A stretch of DNA of 64,000 bases from Apoda limacodes. Lineage: Eukaryota > Arthropoda > Insecta > Lepidoptera > Limacodidae. Each line of letters starts with the position of its first letter. Within the stretch, counting starts at the first letter, position 1. The notes under the pieces are model-generated. The model had not been told where the DNA came from. It did no database searches and worked only from the letters and a program-made list of their open reading frames with translations. Both the position numbers and the translations under genes were made by a program. Shown here piece by piece: positions 1-11,428 of this stretch. The stretch spans positions 33,435,521 to 33,499,520 of the forward strand of contig OX291544.1 of assembly GCA_946406115.1 (NCBI GenBank), written 5' to 3'.

Positions 1-589
1 TCGTAAACACCCACTTCACCAACACTTTAATCTCGAATGGTTACTGGTGAGTCCATTGCTCTACTTAATACGATTATGATAGTTACAGTGTATCTGAAGA
101 AAAATGGTTAATTACATGGCCCAAATTGTTTTAAATACCGTGCTACTCCAAAGCAATTGTCTTGATTTTTTAGTCTTCATTTATCTTGTCTTAATTTATG
201 TTTTCTAAAACTTTTAACTAATTTTCCATAATTTTCCACATGTAATTTCATATGGAAATCCTACTTCACGCCTTATATTATTATTTTTTTGCCATTGGTT
301 GTGCCTGCGAGTAGTACTGAAGCACTACGTCATACATCCAACCACGTAAAACTTGTTACGAGATACCATTATACTTTAATTTTGGTTTAGGTACAACTTT
401 TAAGTTTATGATAATTTCAATAAAACATAGAGTAACAACTAAATTGAAATTAAATAGTATTTAATAATAAAACAGCTAAAACTTATATATATTTACATTT
501 AAGACAATTTTTATGAAAATTAATTGTTACAGTTGTATAAGAATAGAGATTGTTGTAGATTTCATATTATGCGTGTTTGAAATAATGTC
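1..589. other. AT-rich DNA without recognisable gene
   Basis: I see no open frame, RNA gene or clear repeat here. The stretch is AT-rich with short homopolymer runs and no splice-flanked GC-rich segment. It precedes the Crypton relic. Confidence 0.5.
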
Positions 590-1090
590 CGAATCTGGCT
601 CATTTTGAGAAAAATGTGGCGGTGAATCTAGATGGGCTTGGCGACAGTGGCATGGAAGGATTAACTGAAGGTTGCAATTTCCCACGATACGTTCACTTGT
701 TCTCAATGGAATCTTCTATATACCCTCTGCTACAGCACTCGACTTCCATCCTCCATGTCGCTTGAGAACAGTTAAGGTTACGTCCGCTCCAGAATCTGCC
801 AAAAGGGAAAAAGTACGTTGAAAACAATGTCCTGTATACAGCTTGATATCTGGTTACTTCATATAAGTAGCGATTTCTTGTGGAAAGTTAGAAATTTTAT
901 TTTTCCCCATAACTTGTTGAAGGACTTGCCATTTTGATAACGGATGAAAAACCGATTGGTCTTCATATCAGCAGGATCCAGGTCCAGGTATTTCAGTACA
1001 ATAGTTTTGTATTCTCCTCGGATTACGAAGGATCGGTCAATAATTGTTTTTGTGTCTGTCAGCTTTACTAACAGTAAATCATTCATCAAT
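590..1090 (-). pseudogene. Crypton-type tyrosine recombinase, C-terminal catalytic fragment (broken)
   Basis: Read on the minus strand, 1089 to 859 encodes LTDTKTIIDRSFVI and then TNRFFIRYQNGK, which match the middle of insect Crypton tyrosine recombinases. After a frame change near 850 the sequence continues with LYTGHCFQRTF, LLADSGADV and LKRHGGWKSSAVAEG. This is the C-terminal catalytic block of the family: the GHxFxR arginine region, the HGGW histidine box and, after one more frameshift near 700, the YIEDS segment that carries the nucleophilic tyrosine. Cryptons use this enzyme to excise and integrate circular DNA. The N-terminal half is absent; upstream on the minus strand the sequence changes abruptly into a LINE. 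At least two frameshifts make it non-functional. The family assignment is firm. Whether one element inserted in the other or the two were joined by rearrangement is unclear. Confidence 0.75.
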
Positions 1091-2700
1091 CACAGACCAA
1101 GATTTCCCGTCCATAGTCAGAGATCTTGGACAGAGTGGTCTCGATTTGAGACACAAAAGCTCCACTCTTTACTTTCACATCGGAACGAGAGATATTTGCA
1201 CGGTCCGTGTAATAGGTGTCTCCAGTGCTGTCATCTGCATAGTATTGATGATGTCTAACATGTCATTAATATGATGTAGGAACAGCGTAGGAGACAGCAT
1301 GGAGCATTGCGGGACACTAGAATTTTTGCGATGCTATCAGAGCCACTACCGTCAACTATGGCTCGTATGAGTCTGCCGGACAAGAAGCTAGCCACCCATT
1401 TGCACAAACCCTGGGGCACTCCGTAAAATGGCAATTTCGATAGAAGATCCCATGTGCCAGACCCGCTTGAACGCCTTCACTATGTCCAGGCGACATGCCA
1501 GTGCCTCCCACTAACTCTAAATGGCTAGTGCCCATCGGTGTTTGAGATACACTAGAAGTCACCAGTCGAGGGAACGCGGCGAAAGCCATATTGATGGTCA
1601 CTGACCAGGTCGTGTTCTTCTAGGTATCTTAGAAGCTGTGTGTTGATTACACGCTCCATTACCTTGAAAAGGAGGGAGGTAATAGGCCTATAATTGGATG
1701 GATCTGATCTATAGCCCTTTTTGGGCACCGGTTGCAGATTTGCAGTCTTCCATGAAGATGAAAATTGCCTAGTATGGTAGGAAAGTGCGAAGAGGCGCGT
1801 GAGTACAGGACATAACTCAGGAGCACACTGTTTAAGCATCACTGCTGGTATACCGTCTGGCCCACTCGACTTATGAATATCTAGAGATAGCAACGCCCGC
1901 CGGACCTTTCGCTGTGTTATGGTGATTTCCGGCATGGTCTTATCGCACCACGGCAGAACGTTTTTTCTTTTGCACTATGGGCTAAGTCACCATAGGTCTT
2001 TCGCAGTGGTGGTTAGGACGACTGGCAGCTTTAGCAAGCGACCAGAAAGCACGACTCCCAGAGGAATAGCTCGCAAGTTATCCACCTAATTTGGAATTTA
2101 GCTCTGGTAGTTGCTTTCTTACTGAACCTCGAGGCAGCATTTAATATGCCTTTTAACTCAGAAATATTCAAAAAGTTTTCTTCAGTATTTTAGCTTCGCT
2201 GCAAGACCTATTAAACCATGGTCGTTTATTGACGCCGGAAGCCACTCGCGGGTTAGAAATAAAACATTCTATACCAGCGAGGATTTTCTCAGTGAATGCT
2301 GCTGCGCAGAAGTCAGGATCTTCTGAGCTAAAGCAGAGCTGCCTCCACGGGCACGAATCACAAAATTCTCGCAATACACTACAGTCTGCCGTCTTATAAT
2401 GCCACACACGACGCCAGTTAGTTGGTCTACAGATGGATCGGGTTGTGTCCGAACGAGGCAGTGGTCTGAGCCACTCACGATGGTAAGCGTTATAGTCTCC
2501 CAAAATAGCTACTCCTGCTATATATTGCCAGAACTTTGTCAGTCGTCAAACTCAGGTGCGTGAAGAGTCGAGCTATATCCGTGTCACCGCTTTGAGACCT
2601 GTAGGACACGAATAGATACGAGTGTGGCCGCCGTGATCTACGCTCACCCACAATATCGTCAGGTGCAGGTACTTCCCCTGTCAGTCTGCTCATTCGAGCA
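1091..2700 (-). mobile_element. Degenerate CR1/Jockey-group LINE fragment (antisense, internally deleted)
   Basis: This is a decayed copy of the element at 4268-7366. On the minus strand, successive pieces give GDYNAYHREWL (endonuclease GDFN motif), TNWRRVWHYKTADC, KRPWFNRSC, then the reverse-transcriptase start KSSGPDGIPAVMLKQCAPEL and VINTQLLRYLE with HDLVSDHQYGFR. The frame is broken several times and pieces are missing between roughly 2450-2500 and 1290-1350. The alignment to the 4.3-kb element starts near its position 4610 and stops near 6535, before the 3' UTR and poly-A. It therefore lacks the 3' end, unlike usual LINE insertions, and is more likely a piece cut by later rearrangement at the Crypton junction. 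Confidence 0.85.
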
Positions 2701-3846
2701 AGTAGCGAGTACCCCGCTTTGATTGTTCGGGCGGCTTATTCGAGCAAGTACTCGCTGTGTGCTACCTCTCTTATTATTTAATCCATGATCTAAGTTATAG
2801 AGGTCAAACGGTCGAGAGCTTTACCTTTAATATTATTAAAGTGTTGCTTCCTGAACAGGTTTTCATATTGAACGCCGTTAATATCTGTGGTTGACGGTGC
2901 TTGTGGTCCAATAATAAAAAGATTGTAAAACTATTTATTTCATAAGACCCATTGTGTAAATTTTTTGGCTATCCGAAATAAGGTAAAACAGTCATGGATA
3001 AGCCGCAAAACACTTCTACAACATCTTGCAAATTTTATGGAATAAGTGTGATTTTTTCACATGCCATATGCCATTGCTATCCGAAAAACATTATAACGTT
3101 GCATGACTTTTATAATCGAATGTGTTTATAAATTATAAAGCAGTTTTGTAAATTTAAAGATGCTTAAGTACAGAAAAATAATATATATCCAATTTGTTTA
3201 ATACTATTAATATAAATATCATATTTCTACTAAAACACAGAGGAATACTCGTTTCAGTTCCTGCGTTCCGTTCCGTTCCGTTCCAGTATCGTATCGTATC
3301 GTATTTACCTATACAATTATACGATTTAAGGTAAGCAAATAGACCGCAACAACTATTAATCGTCAGGCTAGTTTCGAACAAAAATCGTCCGCGGACAAAC
3401 AGAAGGACAATTACCGCGTAATTATCATGTGGAGTGGTGGAGTGGCGCAGTCACGGTCCGCTCTCTACAAATTGGGGAAATAATTGTGTTTAACGCGCAC
3501 CGTCACCGAGTGGTGAAAAATTAAATTTAGTTAAAGAGGAAGTCATTGTCACTGCACTCGAATCATTGTCACTATTATCAAGTTAATATTGTTAAGTTTG
3601 TTGGACGAATATCTGATCGAAATATTACTCATTTTTATAAAAGTGATCAGAAGAGCAAAGTCAGGAAGGTTAACAGAGAAATGGTGATTGCGAAAGTTCA
3701 TTTACTTTCCTTACTCTTCATTTAAATTAAATGTTTATTTAAACGAGCAATTCTTATAGATATGCCTTGACTTAGTGGATCATAATATATTAATTAGTAC
3801 ATTAGCAGGTCATAGTATCAGTGGACTGATATTAAAATTTATGAAA
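2701..3846. other. AT-rich spacer
   Basis: No convincing coding sequence. It contains the pentanucleotide tract listed separately. Around 3400-3500 there is a mixed-GC stretch without recognisable frame or RNA fold. Confidence 0.4.
3262..3304. repeat. Compound pentanucleotide microsatellite (CGTTC)n-(GTATC)n
   Basis: Four CGTTC units run into four GTATC units. A (GATAC)n tract on the opposite strand sense recurs at 31315-31341, the same pentamer in reverse complement. Confidence 0.85.
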
Positions 3847-4084
3847 ATACTAGCTGTCCCGGCGAACGTTGTTCCGCTGCCGTCCCTCTGTACCCGGCGA
3901 AAGTTGGTTTTTACCTATAGTGCCCGAGTCCGGCTCGCACTTGACATATCGAGATAAAAACTATCCTATCTTTTAAGTTGGATCAAATAACAGATATTTA
4001 CGAAGTTTGATCAAAATCGGTTCAGTAGTTTAAGAGTCCATTGAGGACAAACATTGTGACACGAGATTTATATATATTAAGATA
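3847..4084 (+). repeat. Lepidopteran dispersed repeat ('CTAGCTGTCCCGGCGAACG' type)
   Basis: It starts ACTAGCTGTCCCGGCGAACG and ends in TCAAAATCGGTTCAGTAGTT followed by a short AT tail. This combination is a very common non-coding repeat of lepidopteran genomes, probably the tail of a non-autonomous retroposon or Helitron-like unit. The label comes from memory of such sequences; no terminal duplication is evident. Confidence 0.5.
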
Positions 4085-4267
4085 TATGAAACATGGTTGA
4101 CAACAGTATACTGAGATTAACAGACGAGATGTGATTTTAAAAAATACCGATATGTATGAAAGGAATAGGTCTATGATATTGTTAAATTTTCCTCGTCTTT
4201 TCTTAAATAGAGGTTTTATTATGATTTGAAAACTTTTGAAAAAAAAACCGTTTTTCATACACATATG

Positions 4268-7200
4268 CTGTCTGTGCAGTGAATCCTCATCCTTAGTCTT
4301 AGTAACTTTTTTTTATATATATTATGGCCAGAAGACAGAAAAAGAAAAGAGTTTGCACAGCGGCTACTCCATCCACATATAATGTGGATTTTTGCAACAT
4401 CAGGGGTATTCACGCAAATCTTAACGCAGTCCACCACCATCTCGAAACTGCGCAGCCGACCATTCTTTTTCTAACGGAGACGCAGATATCCTGCCCGGCC
4501 GACACATCATACCTTCATTATCCCGGCTACAAACTCGAACACAATTTTATGAGTCGTGCCGGTGTATGTATGTTCGTCCGGGAGGATATCTGCTGTCGCC
4601 GCCTTCATAGCCTTGAAGACAGGGACCTGTCGATATTGTGGGTGCGCGTAGATTACGGCGGCCACACTCGTATCTATGCGTGCCTATACAGGTCTCATAG
4701 CGGTGACACGGACGTAACTCGACTCTTCACGCACCTGAGTTTGACGACTGACAAAGTTCTAGAGCAATATCCCACAGCAGAACTAGTTATTTTGGGAGAC
4801 TTTAACGCCCACCATCGCGAGTGGCTCAGTTCTCGAACCAATAACTATGCTGGGATATCTGCTCATGAATTTGCTCTGACCTATGGATTCTCTCAACTGG
4901 TACTTTCTCCAACGAGAATACCAGATATAGAGGAACATACGAGCTCCTTACTGGACCTTCTGCTGACTACTCGTCCGGACGGGTACTCCGTCTCAGTGGA
5001 TGCGCCTCTTGGCTCCTCGGACCACTGTCTCGTTCGGACTCAAGTGTCATGCACACAACCTGATCCTTCTGGGCCAACTAACTGGCGTCGTGTGTGGCAC
5101 TATAAGTCGGCAGACTGGGATGGATTGCGTGAATTTTACGCATCGTACCCGTGGAGGCAGATCTGCTATAGCTCAGAAGATCCTGACGTCTGCGCAGCCG
5201 CAGTCACTGAGACAATCCTCGCTGGTATGGAATGCTATATTCCTAACCCGCGAGTAGCTGCCGGCGTCAAAAAACGACCGTGGTTTAATAGGTCTTGCAG
5301 AAAAGCTAAAATTCTTAAGCAAAATGCATATGAGGCTTGGACCAAGGCTCGTTATAATAAGGATCCGAATATTTCTGAGTTAAAACGCAAATTAAATGCT
5401 GCCTCGAGGTTCAGTAAGAAAGCAACTGCCAGAGCAAAATTCCAATTCATCGGCAAAATAGGTGGGCGACTTGCGAGCTATCCTTCTGGGAGTCGTGCTT
5501 TCTGGTCGCTTGCCAAAGCTGCCGAAGGGAACTTCTGCCAGTCGTCGTTACCACCACTGCGAAAGACCGATGGTGACTTGGCCCATAGTGCTAAAGAGAA
5601 AGCCGATCTACTGGGCAGTCTCTTTGCCTCGAACTCGAATATGAACGATGAAGGCGCTGTACCACCTACTATACCGTGGTGCGGTAAGTCCATGCCGGAA
5701 ATCTCCATAACGCAGCGGGAGGTCAGGCGGGCGTTGCTTTCTCTAGACGTTCATAAGTCGAGTGGGCCAGACGGTATACCAGCAGTGGTGCTTAAGCAGT
5801 GTGCTCCTGAGTTATGTCCTGTACTCACGCGCCTCTTCGCGCTTTTCTACCACACTAGGCAATTTCCGTCTACATGGAAGACTGCGAATGTGCACCCGGT
5901 GCCCAAAAAGGGCGATAGATCAGATCCATCGAATTACAGGCCTATCGCTATTACCTCTCTCCTCTCTAAGGTGATGGAGCGTGTGATCAACACACAGCTT
6001 CTAAGATACCTAGAAGTACACGATCTGGTCAGTGACCGTCAATATGGCTTTCGCCACGGTCGCTCGACTGGTGACCTTCTAGTGTATCTCACACACCGAT
6101 GGGCACTAGCCATTGAGAGTCAGGGGGAGGCATTGGCATGTAGCCTGGACATAGCGAAGGCGTTCGATCGGGTCTGGCACCGCGGTCTTCTATCGAAGTT
6201 GCCATCTTACGGAGTGCCCGAGGGTTTGTGCAAATGGGTGGCTAGCTTTTTGTCCGGCAGACGCATACGAACTGTAGTTGACGGTAGTTGCTCTGATAGC
6301 ATGGACATTAATGCTGGTGTCCCGCAAGGCTCTGTGCTGTCTCCTACGCTGTTTCTACTGCATATCAATGACATGTTGGACATCAACAACATACATTGCT
6401 ATGCAGATGACAGTACTGGAGACACTTTTTACACGGGTCGTGCAAACATCCCTCGTTCCCTTGTGGAGGAAAACCGCGGAGAACTTGTGTCTCAAATCGA
6501 GACCACACTGTCCCAGGTCTCTGACTGGGGACGGGTAAACTTGGTCCGATTCAACCCTACAAAGACACAAGTGTGCGCGTTCACCGCTAAGAAAACTCCA
6601 TTCACTGTGGTCCCACAATTCCAGAACACTCCCCTCTCCATCTCCAAGAGCATTGGGATCCTTGGTGTCGACATCTCCAGCGATGTTCAGTTCCGAGATC
6701 ATTTACAAGATAAGGTAAAGCTGGCGTCCAAAAAACTTGGTGTACTCAACAGAGCGAAGCAGTACTTCACGTCGGGGTAAAGGTTGTTACTTTACAAGTC
6801 GCAAGTTCGGCCCCATATGGAGTACTGCTGCCATCTCTGGGCAGGTGCACCCGGATACCAGCTTGACCCTTTTGACTCGGTTCAACGACGGGCTGTGAGA
6901 ATTGTCGACGATCCCAAACTCACTTGCGGTATCGAGCCCTTAAGTCTGAGGAGAGACTTTGCCTCACTGTGTGTGTTCTACCGCTTGTACAATGGGTTGT
7001 GTTCTGAGGAATTGTTCGAAATGATGCCCACGGCTACTTTCTACCATCGCACCGCTCGCCATCGGCAGGGAATTCATTCTCACACTTTAGAACCTAAATG
7101 GTCACGTACAGTGCGGTTTCAGAGAAACTTCCTCCCGCGAACGCTTAAGTTGTGGAATGAGCTCCCTGCCAAGGTTTTCTGCAAGGACTACAGTATGGAG

Positions 7201-7366
7201 TTCTTCAAGAAAGAAGTTATTAGATTACTGAAGGGTCGGCAACGCGCAAGTGATACCCCTGGTGTTGCAAGCGTCCATAGGCTACGGTGACCGCTTACCA
7301 TCAGGCGGGCCGTAAGCTTGTTTGCCACCTTAGTGGTATAAAAAAAAAAAAAAAAAAAAAAAAAAC
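4268..7366 (+). mobile_element. Near-complete CR1/Jockey-group non-LTR retrotransposon
   Basis: About 3.1 kb comprising a short 5' segment, a single long EN-RT ORF (4324-7290), a 3' UTR of about 50 bp (CCATCAGGCGGGCCGTAAGC ... CACCTTAGTGGTAT) and a poly-A run (about 7341-7365). The 3' UTR recurs in ten or more truncated copies across the window, so it is the master sequence for reading them. A 7-base ACATATG occurs just before 4268 and just after the poly-A and is a weak candidate target-site duplication. No ORF1 is present upstream, so the copy is either 5'-truncated or belongs to a one-ORF lineage. The clade within the CR1/Jockey group (Daphne-like or CR1-like) cannot be settled by eye. Confidence 0.85.
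4324..7290 (+). pseudogene. LINE endonuclease + reverse transcriptase ORF, interrupted by one nonsense codon
   Basis: The product would nick chromosomal DNA and copy the element RNA at the nick (target-primed reverse transcription). The N-terminal endonuclease/exonuclease/phosphatase domain spans about residues 18-240, with N25, the catalytic E52 in FLTETQ, GDFNAHH at 158-164 and SDHC at 232-235. The reverse transcriptase runs from about 430 to 720: KSSGPDGIPA, the first catalytic aspartate in LDIAKAFDRVWH (D609), GVPQGSVLSP near 665-674, and the YADD box at 693-696. At 6778 a TAA stop splits the frame after 818 codons; the same frame continues for 168 codons from 6784. A diverged copy at 52603 has CAA (Gln) at this codon, so a C-to-T change is the likely lesion. 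All catalytic residues I can check are intact, so this copy died recently. The chosen ATG follows an AT-rich run and precedes the endonuclease domain directly. Confidence 0.9.
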
Positions 7367-7814
7367 ATATGTCAAAGAACAAAAAAATTATTTAAGTATT
7401 TATTATGCCCTAAAACAGTTTGATGCGATTTACCCCAAAGCAGTATTCTAGGACCATTATTATTCTTAATATACATAGGTATTTTGTAATTTGGATTTAC
7501 ATATGTTTGTTTTGATACAGTTGTTGTTGACTAAATTTGATACAGTTTTCAACTATTGGATCCTTTAAAGGTACACATTTTTCAAGGCACCATGCCTTTT
7601 CTACTCTACTCAACTATTTTCCTTTTACGGCTGAAAGTGCATTATCTTATATCTTTACAATGGTGTGTATCTAGTGGTGGTAGTGGTTGTTGAAATCGTG
7701 AGTCCTATGAGAAAACTGTTGCTTATAGGACACATGCAATAGGCACTACAGAGAAAATTATTTTCAATATTACAAGATTCTTTACCCAAAAGGAAAAAAT
7801 CGCTTTACTCAAAA
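7367..7814. other. AT-rich spacer after the LINE
   Basis: No coding or RNA signal seen; a short duplicated phrase (CCAAAAGGAAAAAATCG / CTCAAAAGGAAAAAATCG) sits at 7785-7825. Confidence 0.4.
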
Positions 7815-7819
7815 GGAAA

Positions 7820-8200
7820 AAATCGGGCAAATGCGAGTCGGACTCGCGCACGATGGGTTACGTACCATTATTTGTAAAAACGACAATAAAATCACGGTTG
7901 TGGTATGCCCCCCCCCTGAAATATTTGATTTTTTTAAATTTAATTGTTTATTTTTAAAGTGACTATATAACTAAATATTTTGTGAATATTTTAAGCGTCT
8001 ACCTGTTGCCGTTATCAATATCGAACAAAATTGAGCAAAAAATCACGTTTCTATGGAAGCCCCATTAAATATTTATTTTATTCTATTTTTTAGTATTTGA
8101 TGTTAGAGAGGCAACAGAAATACATCTTCTGTGAAAATTTCAACTGTCTAACTATCGCGGTTCATTAGATACAGCCTGGTGACAGACGGACGGACTCTCT
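7820..8200 (+). repeat. Lepidopteran dispersed repeat ('GCGAGTCGGACTCGCGCAC' type)
   Basis: It begins AAATGCGAGTCGGACTCGCG and includes GAAAATTTCAACTGTCTAAC and ATACAGCCTGGTGACAGACG. This is one of the most abundant short repeats of lepidopteran genomes. Head fragments recur at 28085-28140, 41027-41075 and 41962-41995. The internal palindrome GCGAGTCGGACTCGC is a conserved mark of it. It appears non-coding. Class (SINE-like or other) not decided. Confidence 0.6.
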
Positions 8201-8258
8201 CTTTCTCTTTTTACCTTTTTGTCCGTGTTTCTTTTTGTCTTTACCCTTCTGTCCGCAT

Positions 8259-8470
8259 AAGTAAGCGGTCACCGTAGCCTATGGACGCTTGCAACACCAG
8301 GGGTATCACGTTGCCGACCCTTCAGAACTTGAAGAACCCCATACTGTAATCCTTGGAGAACCTTGGCAGGGAGCTCATTCCACAACCTAAGCGTTCGCGG
8401 GAGGAAGTTTCTCTGAAACCGCACTGTACGCGACCATTTCGGATCTAAAGTGTGAGAATGAATTCTCTGC
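8259..8470 (-). mobile_element. Truncated LINE 3' ORF fragment (4.3-kb family)
   Basis: Antisense copy of about 7055-7290 of the main LINE, from GAATTCATTCTCACACTTTA through GGAATGAGCTCCCTGCCAAG to GCAAGCGTCCATAGGCTACG. The final bases of the UTR and the poly-A are missing; flanks CTTCTGTCCGCATAAG and CTGTCCCTGTCT replace them. One deletion removes part of the KKEVIRLLKG segment. Confidence 0.85.
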
Positions 8471-9410
8471 CGATCTGTCCCTGTCTATCTCTTTAAAAAA
8501 TGAATTGAAAGCCAATGAAAATCATTAATATCTTTTCCTATAAACTTATTAAGTGACAAGTGTGAACGTAATTAACAACTACACAATAATGACAGTGTGG
8601 AACTTTCAATGTGCGGGTTTTATTTATTATTTATTTATAGGTGCGTCCCGAGGCCGGCTTACACTTTCATTATTTCCTTCCGCCAGAGCGATGCCTCGCA
8701 GCTCACATGGCGCATCCGACGGCGGCGCGGTTTCGCGCATTGTTTGCCCTCGCGCATTAAACGTGCACAATCGACGCCCGCACGGAGGTGCCGATAACAT
8801 ATAAAGGCTGAGCGAGAGACTAACAAAAAAGACTTACTTTTGTTTCTCTTTGCGCGGCACATTTTGTTATTATTCGTGGCACGTGGCTGAGAATATATAA
8901 CGTTTTATTATTAGAGGTTACGACTGAGATTTCACGCCGCTCGGCTGCGTCCCACTGATAATACTTTCATTTGTTCCGAGAAGTAGTTATCTGCGCATAC
9001 GTCCTGCGTTTTGTTCCGATACGTCTTCGATACGTTACGTTACGTTAGGTTACATTACAATACGAGCACTCGGTATCAGCTGCTCAGTGTGCTATTCAAA
9101 TATTTATCTATTACCTCATTCGCATTTTACGAGGACTGACCTGTGTAATAATTACTGGTATTACCTGTGTTACCCATACTGCTTGACATACTTACTTCTT
9201 GGTGCGGCTTCGCTTGCACCGAATGTGGTAATCACCGTGGGATTCCTACCTATCGACCTCTGTGAAAAAAATAAAATCACATGTGTTGCAACGTGACAGA
9301 AAGGGCTCTAAGTTAGGGGATCCCGGGATCCCAAACGTTTTTATGATCCCGCAATTCCAGGATTGAACGACTATACACTTGGGCATTCGGTATTAATGAA
9401 CATATTTTTA
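8471..9410. other. Mixed spacer with a CpG-rich, promoter-like pocket
   Basis: 8640-8830 is clearly richer in GC and CpG than its surroundings and ends in ACATATAAAGGCTGAGCG, a TATA-like box followed by a GAG-rich start region. 9015-9050 has TACGTTACGTTACGTTAGGT. No open frame is convincing, and transcription is speculation. Confidence 0.25.
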
Positions 9411-9607
9411 TTGACGTGACAACGTCTTATAAATTGGTTTGCCGGGTGACACTTCAAGAAACTGCGTTACGCTCCGCTCACGTTATGCGCTCACAATGAG
9501 AGCGAGTGAGAGGCACGCGCCCGCCTAAGAGCGAGAGAGACAGACATAAAATCATTGTCACGTAAAACTTTCGCCCGTATACCGACTTTACAGGCAACCA
9601 GTTTTTT
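9411..9607 (+). repeat. 0.2-kb mobile-looking repeat, copy A
   Basis: It starts TTGACGTGACAACGTC and ends CTTTACAGGCAACCAG plus a T run. By eye it is base-for-base identical to 29169-29367. A longer, diverged copy lies inverted at 33720-33936. ACGTGACAA near the start pairs with TTGTCACGT near the end, giving a subterminal inverted repeat. No ORF. Probably a small non-autonomous element or the isolated end of a larger one; I cannot name the family. Confidence 0.75.
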
Positions 9608-9960
9608 TAAATAGGATTATGTCTCACGAATCCCCAAATAACCAGAGTGCTGGTCCAGCAATGTTTTGTTTCACTCACACCTGACTGTGCCTGCAAACGA
9701 GGCCGTAATCAAAGCAAACTCAACGAAGTCCTCACATAAAATTCGAGTTGAGTCGTTCAATGCCAATTGAAACAGCACTTCACAACCAAAAAGGCTCTTA
9801 CAGGATATCAGTGCTGAGGCTTCGGCTGCAGCTTAAACTGAGTAAGAGACCTTTTTGGCACTCAATCACCAATGTATTCTTATTTATATATATTTATGTT
9901 AAATATGTAATTGTTTGAGTGTCAAATAAATGTTTTCTTCTTCTTCTTCTTCAATAGAAT
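9608..9960 (+). repeat. Probable retroposon 3' tail ending in (TTC)n
   Basis: Non-coding sequence that ends with GTGTCAAATAAATG, a polyadenylation-like signal, followed by a TTCTTC microsatellite to about 9952. This pattern fits the 3' end of a LINE or SINE that terminates in a simple repeat. No coding part is visible. Confidence 0.35.
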
Positions 9961-10849
9961 GGTAAATCTAGCAACAAAACTTCCGCTGTTTCATTTAAAG
10001 TTTACGAATACAAAATTAAATATAAAATACAAAAGAGTCTATATTATAAGAAAACCATAAGGTTGACGAAAGTTTAAATAAAATTTAAGCCAAAGAAGAA
10101 TATGAATAACAAAAATATATGCCCGATAAGAATTTCTCCCACAGCAATACATCCATAGGAACATTTCTGCTGCGTTATAACCAGGGTTCGTAAATATCCG
10201 ATTTTTATAATAAATAATAATATATCGGATATTTTGATATTTTCGATATTAATTAAAATCAGTATATTTAGAAAAGTCTTCACTCACTAACTGACCGAAA
10301 GGAAATTGATACAGTGCAAACTTTTTAGAGTTCTTAATTAATTAAAATTTTTACGTTAGATATTTTTCAAGTTTTGACTATCAAACTTAGTCTTAAGTCA
10401 TTAACATTATTTTTATTTATTTATTTAGGTATAATTAATTGTTACAATAAATAATAACGTAGGTATCAAGGTCAGAAAATATAAACCGTTTAATAAATAA
10501 CTTTAATTGTCTTTATAACTATATACTGTTAATTATATTATTATTTTCAGCCTTTTTAACAAATCCCTGACCGACTTTCTGAATCTCGAAATCACGGGAT
10601 TGAAAAAATACTACAAGATTATATTCCCTACCCGCGGTATCACCCGTGGAGAAATCTATATCAGTGGGAACTCTTGTTCGGGACCAAAAGTATCTTGTAT
10701 CCTCTTCATCCCTCGAGCTACCGGCATAATGCGTCAAAGTGGAATTCAAACATTTTTTATTCAAATTAGGTTTTTACAATTTCTTTTCGAACCGTCAAAG
10801 TTATTAAATACTATTTTATATTACCAATAAAGCTATTACGTCGCAGTAT
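9961..10849. other. AT-rich spacer with a hairpin
   Basis: 10196-10243 holds AAATATCCGAT and ATCGGATATTTT as inverted arms around an AT-rich loop. 10575-10745 is less AT-rich and contains TATGCCGG / CTCGAG phrases (minus strand) that I associate with dispersed lepidopteran repeats. No gene seen. Confidence 0.35.
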
Positions 10850-10859
10850 CATTAGCAGA

Positions 10860-11335
10860 AAAATGAAAGAAGTCGCAAGTCCAACCCTGTACAAATCTTG
10901 CCACCTCTGGGTGGATGATACCGGATAACCAGCTTGGCCTTCTTATATCACCGATGAGCTGAGAGAACTGTTGGCGATCCAAAACTCACAAGCTTACACT
11001 TTAAGTTTAAGGAGAATGTTTAACTTCTTCTGTGCGCTCTAAAGTTTCGTTCAACAAGATAGCCAAGTTGCAACCCTCGCCAGTAGCAAACAATTTATCT
11101 TCACACATTAAAACCTAAATGGTCACGCACTGTGTGTTTTCAGAGGTGCTTCCTCCCGCGAACGCTTCTGTTGAGGAATGAGCTTCCTGCTAAGGGTTCT
11201 TCTAGGGATTAAATTAGGGATTCTTTCAGAAGGGGATGATTAAATTTTTAAAAGGGCCGACAACGCGCAAGTAATGCCTTTGGTGTTACAAGCGTCCATT
11301 GTCCATAGGCTACGGTGACTGCTTAACATCAGGCA
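10860..11335 (+). mobile_element. Strongly decayed LINE 3' fragment (4.3-kb family)
   Basis: It follows the main LINE from about 6795 (GTCGCAAGT) to 7300 (AGGCTACGGTGAC): CACCTCTGGGTGG, AACCTAAATGGTCACGCACT, CTCCCGCGAACGCTT and GTTACAAGCGTCCAT are all recognisable, with many substitutions and indels. It ends without poly-A and leads into the 49-bp satellite. Confidence 0.8.
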
Positions 11336-11428
11336 CGAGTAGAGGGGATTCGTTGGTTCTGGCGCACTTCCCCCCAACCTCAACCCCTCGCCTAAAAAAA
11401 AAGCTCACCAAATTTTCTGCTTTGTACG

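Noticed and set aside
944..1274. Plus-strand open frames over the first LINE relic
   Set aside because: They are antisense shadows of the reverse-transcriptase relic; the minus-strand reading gives the RT motifs.
4324..7290. Reading the two halves (818 and 168 codons) as two separate genes
   Set aside because: They are in the same frame with a single TAA between them, and the second half is the normal C-terminal part of the LINE protein.
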